64,000 nucleotides of DNA from Amulumruptor sp947039275 (GTDB taxonomy: Bacteria > Bacteroidota > Bacteroidia > Bacteroidales > Muribaculaceae), in assembly GCA_947039275.1 (NCBI GenBank), contig CAMQYL010000012.1, positions 1-64,000 of the forward strand, given 5' to 3'. The notes beneath the pieces are model-generated. The model did not search any database and was not told the origin of the DNA. It was given only the letters and a program-made list of their open reading frames with translations. Positions 60,466 through 64,000 of this stretch are shown here, piece after piece (position 1 is the stretch's first letter; every line of letters starts with the position of its first letter). A program made the translations under genes and the position numbers.

Positions 60466-61790
60466 CGCGCCACCTCCCCTCTGATGATGCACTCGCCCTC
60501 GTCCATTCCTTCGATGGATGCAAGCCGCACCGGGACTACTGTGTTGGCGAGCGAGTCGTCACGCGGTATCTCGACGCGCAGGTAGTTGTCGGTCAGTCCG
60601 AGCATCTTGCCGTCGGAGCGGGCATGCTCTACAAGCACAGGACGCACTATGCCGATAAAACGGGACGCAAAAGCATTGAGCTTGTCCTCGCTCATGCGGA
60701 GCATCACAGCGGCTCTGCGCTGCTTGTCGGCTTGGCTTACCGCGCCGCCGAGCTGGAGGGCGCGTGTGCCGGGACGTTCACTGTAAGGGAACACGTGAAG
60801 CCTTGATATGTCAAGATCTTCTATGAATCTCCGTGACACCTCAAATTCCTCGGTAGTCTCCCCACGTGCACCCACGATCAGGTCGACACCGATGAATGCA
60901 TCGGGCATCGCCTCTCGTATTGCCCGCACCTTGTCGGCAAACAGGCTGCTGTCATAGTGGCGGCGCATAAGCTTGAGCACACCGTCAGAGCCGCATTGGA
61001 GCGGAGTGTGGAAGTGGGGCATGAACCGACGGGAGTCTGCCACGAAGCGGATGATTTCGTCGGTAAGCAGGTCAGGCTCAATGGATGAGATGCGGTAACG
61101 CTCTATGCCGTCCACTCTGTCGAGTTCGCGGATGAGGTCAATCAGGCGGTCGGTGCGTCCTTTGCCGAAATCTCCGATGTTGACCCCGGTGAGCACTATC
61201 TCCTTGCCTCCCTCCTCTGCCACTTTAGCAGCCTGAGCCACGAGAGAGTCGATGGAGCCTGATCGGCTGCGGCCGCGCGCCATGGGAATGGTGCAGTAGC
61301 TGCAATAGTAGTCGCAGCCGTCCTGTACTTTGAGGAAGTGGCGTGTGCGGTCATCGGCGGAACATGCAGGGACAAATTCGCGCAGATTCTTTGACGGCAC
61401 TACGTCGCGGATGGCGGTATGCTCCGCATCCCACCGGTCTATATATTCGGCGAGACGCGCCTTGGCATTGGTGCCGATTACGATGTCGACACCGGGGATG
61501 TCTGCTACTTCCCCGGGCTTTAGCTGGGCGTAGCATCCCGTCACGAGTATGGTTGCATCAGGATATCGGCGCACGAGGCTGCGGATGGATTGACGGCACT
61601 TGCGGTCAGCCAGTTCGGTGACGCTGCAAGTGTTGACTACGATGATGTCAGGAGTGTCGCCGTCGATGGCGCGCACGAAGCCCCTGTCCGCAAGCATACG
61701 CCCTACGGAACTGGTTTCGGCGAAATTGAGTTTGCACCCGAAAGTCTTGTACATGACCCTGCGGGTGCCGAATGTATTCTGGTCAATCAC
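60462..61790 (-). CDS. mtaB: tRNA t6A37 methylthiotransferase MtaB
   Basis: A 442-residue radical-SAM enzyme that turns t6A37 into ms2t6A37 in tRNA. The N-terminal methylthiotransferase domain has YKTFGCKLNF, VVNTCSVTELADRKCRQ and VTGCYAQLKPGEV, giving the three cysteines of the second Fe-S cluster. The radical-SAM motif is CDYYCSYC. A TRAM domain ends the protein. The chosen start is GTG (MIDQNTFGTRRVMYK), as Bacteroidetes homologues begin similarly. An ATG lies at 61754. The TATATTTG box at 61796-61803 (minus) ends 5 bp before the GTG, implying a leaderless mRNA. Confidence 0.93.
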   Translation of the reverse strand: MIDQNTFGTRRVMYKTFGCKLNFAETSSVGRMLADRGFVRAIDGDTPDIIVVNTCSVTELADRKCRQSIRSLVRRYPDATILVTGCYAQLKPGEVADIPGVDIVIGTNAKARLAEYIDRWDAEHTAIRDVVPSKNLREFVPACSADDRTRHFLKVQDGCDYYCSYCTIPMARGRSRSGSIDSLVAQAAKVAEEGGKEIVLTGVNIGDFGKGRTDRLIDLIRELDRVDGIERYRISSIEPDLLTDEIIRFVADSRRFMPHFHTPLQCGSDGVLKLMRRHYDSSLFADKVRAIREAMPDAFIGVDLIVGARGETTEEFEVSRRFIEDLDISRLHVFPYSERPGTRALQLGGAVSQADKQRRAAVMLRMSEDKLNAFASRFIGIVRPVLVEHARSDGKMLGLTDNYLRVEIPRDDSLANTVVPVRLASIEGMDEGECIIRGEVAR

Positions 61791-61795
61791 TTATG

Positions 61796-61803
61796 CAAAT
61801 ATA
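61796..61803 (-). promoter_or_regulatory. -7 promoter box of the mtaB operon
   Basis: TATATTTG on the minus strand, 5 bp before the GTG at 61790. Confidence 0.55.
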
Positions 61804-61813
61804 GCGATTTTTG

Positions 61814-61864
61814 GTAAGTCTTATAAATCTTATAAGTCTTATAAGAATTATAAATCTTATAAAT
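61814..61864. repeat. 9-bp tandem repeat array 10
   Basis: Units GTAAGTCTT, ATAAATCTT, ATAAGTCTT, ATAAGAATT, ATAAATCTT between the rpsA terminator and the mtaB promoter. Confidence 0.87.
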
Positions 61865-61866
61865 GA

Positions 61867-61900
61867 GTCAGGGGCGGCGCGATGGTGCGCCGCCCCTGAC
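61867..61900 (-). terminator. Rho-independent terminator of rpsA
   Basis: A perfect 14-bp stem, GTCAGGGGCGGCGC (61867-61880) with its complement (61887-61900), and a 6-nt loop. On the minus strand it is followed by TCATTTATAA. Confidence 0.82.
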
Positions 61901-61921
61901 AGGGAGTATCGTAAGTTATGA

Positions 61922-63715
61922 TTACTTGCCTTCGAGTTTCTCCTTGAGGGCTGCGAGAGCCTCGAGGTCACCGAGGGTAGTCTTTTCAAGGGGAGCGTTG
62001 AGAGCGGGAGTCTCTTCCTCACGCTTTGTGCGGGGAGCTGCGGCACGCTTCTGACGGCGCTGTTCGCCACGCTCAGCACGCTGCTCGTCTTCGAAGATGC
62101 GGCTGTGGCTGAGGATGATGCGCTTGCTGTCCTTGTTGAATTCGATTACCTTGAAGTCGAGCTTCTCGTCGAGCTTTGCCTGTGAGCCGTCCTCCTTCTG
62201 GAGGTGCTTGGGAGTAGCGAAGCCTTCAACGCCGTAGGGGAGTGCGATGACTGCGCCCTTCTCTACCATCTCTACGATGGTACCCTCGTGTACAGAGCCG
62301 ACGGTGAAGATGGTCTCGAATACATCCCAGGGGTTCTCCTCGAGCTGCTTGTGGCCGAGAGACAGACGGCGGTTGTCCTTGTCGATTTCAAGTACCTGAA
62401 CATCGATGTCGGCACCGATCTGGGTAAATTCGCTGGGGTGCTTGATCTTCTTGGTCCAGCTGAGGTCGCTGATGTGGATGAGGCCGTCTACGCCCTCTTC
62501 GATTTCAACGAACACGCCGAAGTTGGTGAAGTTGCGCACGCGGGCAGTGTGCTTGCTGCCTACGGGGTAGCGAACTTCGATGTCTTCCCAAGGATCTTTC
62601 TTGAGCTGCTTGATGCCGAGGCTCATCTTGCGGTCCTCGCGGTCGAGTGTCAGGATGACAGCCTCAACCTCGTCGCCGACCTTCATGAAGTCGTTGGCAG
62701 AGCGGAGGTGCTGGCTCCATGACATTTCGCTCACGTGGATAAGGCCTTCGACACCGGGTGCGATTTCTACGAATGCACCGTAGTCAGCCATGACTACTAC
62801 GCGGCCCTTAACCTTGTCGCCGACCTTGAGGTTTTCGTCAAGGGCGTTCCAGGGATGGGGCTGGAGCTGCTTGAGACCGAGAGCGATACGCTTCTTCTCG
62901 TCGTCGAAGTCAAGGATTACGACGTTGAGCTTCTGGTCAAGCTGAACGACCTCTTCGGGATGGCTTACGCGGCCCCAGCTGAGGTCAGTGATATGGATGA
63001 GACCGTCAACACCGCCGAGGTCGATGAATACGCCGTAGGTGGTGATGTTCTTGACGGTACCCTCGAGTACCTGGCCTTTCTCGAGCTTGGAGATGATCTC
63101 ACGCTTCTGCTGCTCGAGCTCTGCCTCGATGAGAGCCTTGTGGCTTACGACCACGTTGCGGAACTCAGAGTTGATCTTGACAACCTTGAACTCCATGGTC
63201 TTGCCTACAAACATGTCATAGTCACGGATGGGCTTGACGTCGATCTGGCTGCCGGGGAGGAATGCCTCGATGCCGAGCACGTCAACGATCATGCCGCCTT
63301 TGGTGCGGCACTTGATGAAGCCCTTGATGATTTCGTCCTTCTCGAGAGCCTCGTTGATGCGCTCCCATGCACGGGCTGCGCGGGCTTTGCGGTGAGAAAG
63401 GATGAGTTGACCCTTCTTGTCTTCCTGGTTCTCGATGAACACTTCTACAGTGTCGCCGATCTTGAGGTCGGGATTGTAGCGGAATTCGCTGATGGGGATG
63501 ATGCCGTCGCTCTTGTAGCCGATGTTAACCACAGCCTCGCGCTTGTTGAGGGCGATGATGGTACCTTCGATTACATCCTTGTCCTTGACGGTGTTGAGGC
63601 TCTCGTCATAGGTGCGGGTGAGCTCTTCGCGTGATTTTTCTCCCTGGGTTTCGCCCTTTTCAAAGGCATCCCAGTCGAAGTCTTCGATTGGAGAATTTTT
63701 TACTTCTTCAGTCAT
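61922..63715 (-). CDS. rpsA: 30S ribosomal protein S1
   Basis: A 597-residue protein with an acidic N-terminus (about 1-45) and six S1 RNA-binding repeats (about 46-555). Each repeat has the VxGxVxxxxxxGxxVxxxxxxxGxIHxSxxS pattern; the clearest are DLGGVDGLIHITDLSWGRVS, EIAPGVEGLIHVSEMSWSQH and EIEEGVDGLIHISDLSWTKK. The tail is basic, then Ala/Pro/Lys-rich. S1 helps bind mRNA to the ribosome. Bacteroidetes use few Shine-Dalgarno sites, so S1 may be especially important for initiation there (inference). The promoter box is at 63791-63798. Confidence 0.96.
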   Translation of the reverse strand: MTEEVKNSPIEDFDWDAFEKGETQGEKSREELTRTYDESLNTVKDKDVIEGTIIALNKREAVVNIGYKSDGIIPISEFRYNPDLKIGDTVEVFIENQEDKKGQLILSHRKARAARAWERINEALEKDEIIKGFIKCRTKGGMIVDVLGIEAFLPGSQIDVKPIRDYDMFVGKTMEFKVVKINSEFRNVVVSHKALIEAELEQQKREIISKLEKGQVLEGTVKNITTYGVFIDLGGVDGLIHITDLSWGRVSHPEEVVQLDQKLNVVILDFDDEKKRIALGLKQLQPHPWNALDENLKVGDKVKGRVVVMADYGAFVEIAPGVEGLIHVSEMSWSQHLRSANDFMKVGDEVEAVILTLDREDRKMSLGIKQLKKDPWEDIEVRYPVGSKHTARVRNFTNFGVFVEIEEGVDGLIHISDLSWTKKIKHPSEFTQIGADIDVQVLEIDKDNRRLSLGHKQLEENPWDVFETIFTVGSVHEGTIVEMVEKGAVIALPYGVEGFATPKHLQKEDGSQAKLDEKLDFKVIEFNKDSKRIILSHSRIFEDEQRAERGEQRRQKRAAAPRTKREEETPALNAPLEKTTLGDLEALAALKEKLEGK

Positions 63716-63790
63716 TTAAAAGTTAATAAAACAGGGTTAATTAAATTGAAGTGCAGCGGGGCTGTGTGTACACTGCCGCACGATGCGGTG

Positions 63791-63798
63791 CAAAGGTA
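63791..63798 (-). promoter_or_regulatory. -7 promoter box of rpsA
   Basis: TACCTTTG on the minus strand, 75 bp before the rpsA ATG. On the plus strand a near-match TACCTTAG (63855-63862) may serve the divergent gene at 63894. Confidence 0.55.
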
Positions 63799-63893
63799 GT
63801 GATTTTTTGTCAATTACGCTCAGCGAAAACATCACTAAATCACAAAAAATTCGCTACCTTAGCATCCTGATAAAGATAAATCTGACTTACGAT

Positions 63894-64000
63894 ATGAACG
63901 ATATGCCCGGCGAATGGTGGACTGCCCCCACCGAGAGCGAGTCTGGCCGCCTGATCATGGTGACCGGCCGCGATGATGTAGACAAGTTTCGTGACAATCC
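63894..64000 (+). CDS. Unknown protein, 5' part only
   Basis: An open frame from ATG at 63894 runs off the window: MNDMPGEWWTAPTESESG, then RLIMVTGRDDVDKFRDNP. The divergent position from rpsA and a near-consensus -7 box (63855-63862) support it as a real gene. I do not recognise the family from the 35 visible residues. Confidence 0.6.
   Translation, partial: MNDMPGEWWTAPTESESGRLIMVTGRDDVDKFRDN

Noticed and set aside
62735..63634. 299-codon open frame opposite rpsA
   Set aside because: It is a shadow of the highly biased rpsA codons.

Overview
The window comes from a gut Bacteroidales genome, most like Muribaculaceae. That placement is inferred from Bacteroidetes-type -7 boxes (TAnnTTTG) in front of many genes, a PorW/SprE-type lipoprotein of the type IX secretion system (T9SS), a T9SS-like C-terminal domain on a 2535-residue secreted protein, a 597-residue ribosomal protein S1, a PPi-dependent phosphofructokinase, and DUF349 and DUF3943 proteins. 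No phage, conjugative element, transposase or CRISPR array was seen. Most genes are core chromosomal functions.

Layout. 0-2.3 kb: two tRNAs (Gly-GCC cut by the window edge, Leu-GAG) and a divergent pair, a secreted carboxymuconolactone decarboxylase/cupin fusion and an AraC regulator. 2.4-7.4 kb (minus): dnaX, then a probable operon of a glutaminyl-cyclase-like lipoprotein, sufE and a POT peptide transporter. 7.7-12.3 kb (plus): a DUF349 protein, a WcaJ-like sugar-phosphate transferase and a hydrolysing UDP-GlcNAc 2-epimerase. 12.3-14.8 kb (minus): priA. 15-20 kb (plus): EamA transporter, PPi-phosphofructokinase, Lrp regulator, polytopic membrane protein. 20-28 kb: SRPBCC and DUF3943 proteins, DsbD, holin-like protein, a duplicated acyltransferase-3-like protein, radA. 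28-37 kb: formate/nitrite-type channel, an antitoxin with a frameshifted YoeB-like toxin, tRNA-Pro, metH, amt, TrmH methyltransferase, a second EamA transporter. 37-44 kb (plus): OmpA lipoprotein, a TolC/HlyD/two-permease export operon with no ATPase gene, a four-helix-bundle protein. 44-56 kb: the giant secreted protein with a long structured leader, then PorW/SprE. 56-64 kb (minus): nadE, a glycosyltransferase/lipid A acyltransferase/mtaB operon, rpsA, and the first codons of an unknown plus-strand gene.

Two repeat systems stand out. (1) About twenty copies of a 24-26 nt REP element: a 5' GTAG, then a hairpin of about 9 bp with a 2-3 nt loop. The hairpin sequence differs between copies, but both arms change together. 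They occur as inverted pairs about 25 nt apart (REPIN/BIME-like) in intergenic DNA, including the 5' leaders of both dnaX and priA, and as in-frame insertions in the linkers of DnaX and PorW. (2) Ten arrays of a 9-bp tandem unit (consensus ATAARWCTT) in gaps between genes. One supplies the C-terminal codons of an ABC permease. A third, separate element of about 245 bp with inverted ends lies upstream of nadE.

All calls rest on reading the sequence and on knowledge of the families. No database search was run. Start codons were moved downstream of the longest open frame where homologues or a promoter position required it (dnaX, priA, radA, amt, tolC-like gene, SRPBCC gene, antitoxin, holin-like gene, glycosyltransferase, acyltransferase).
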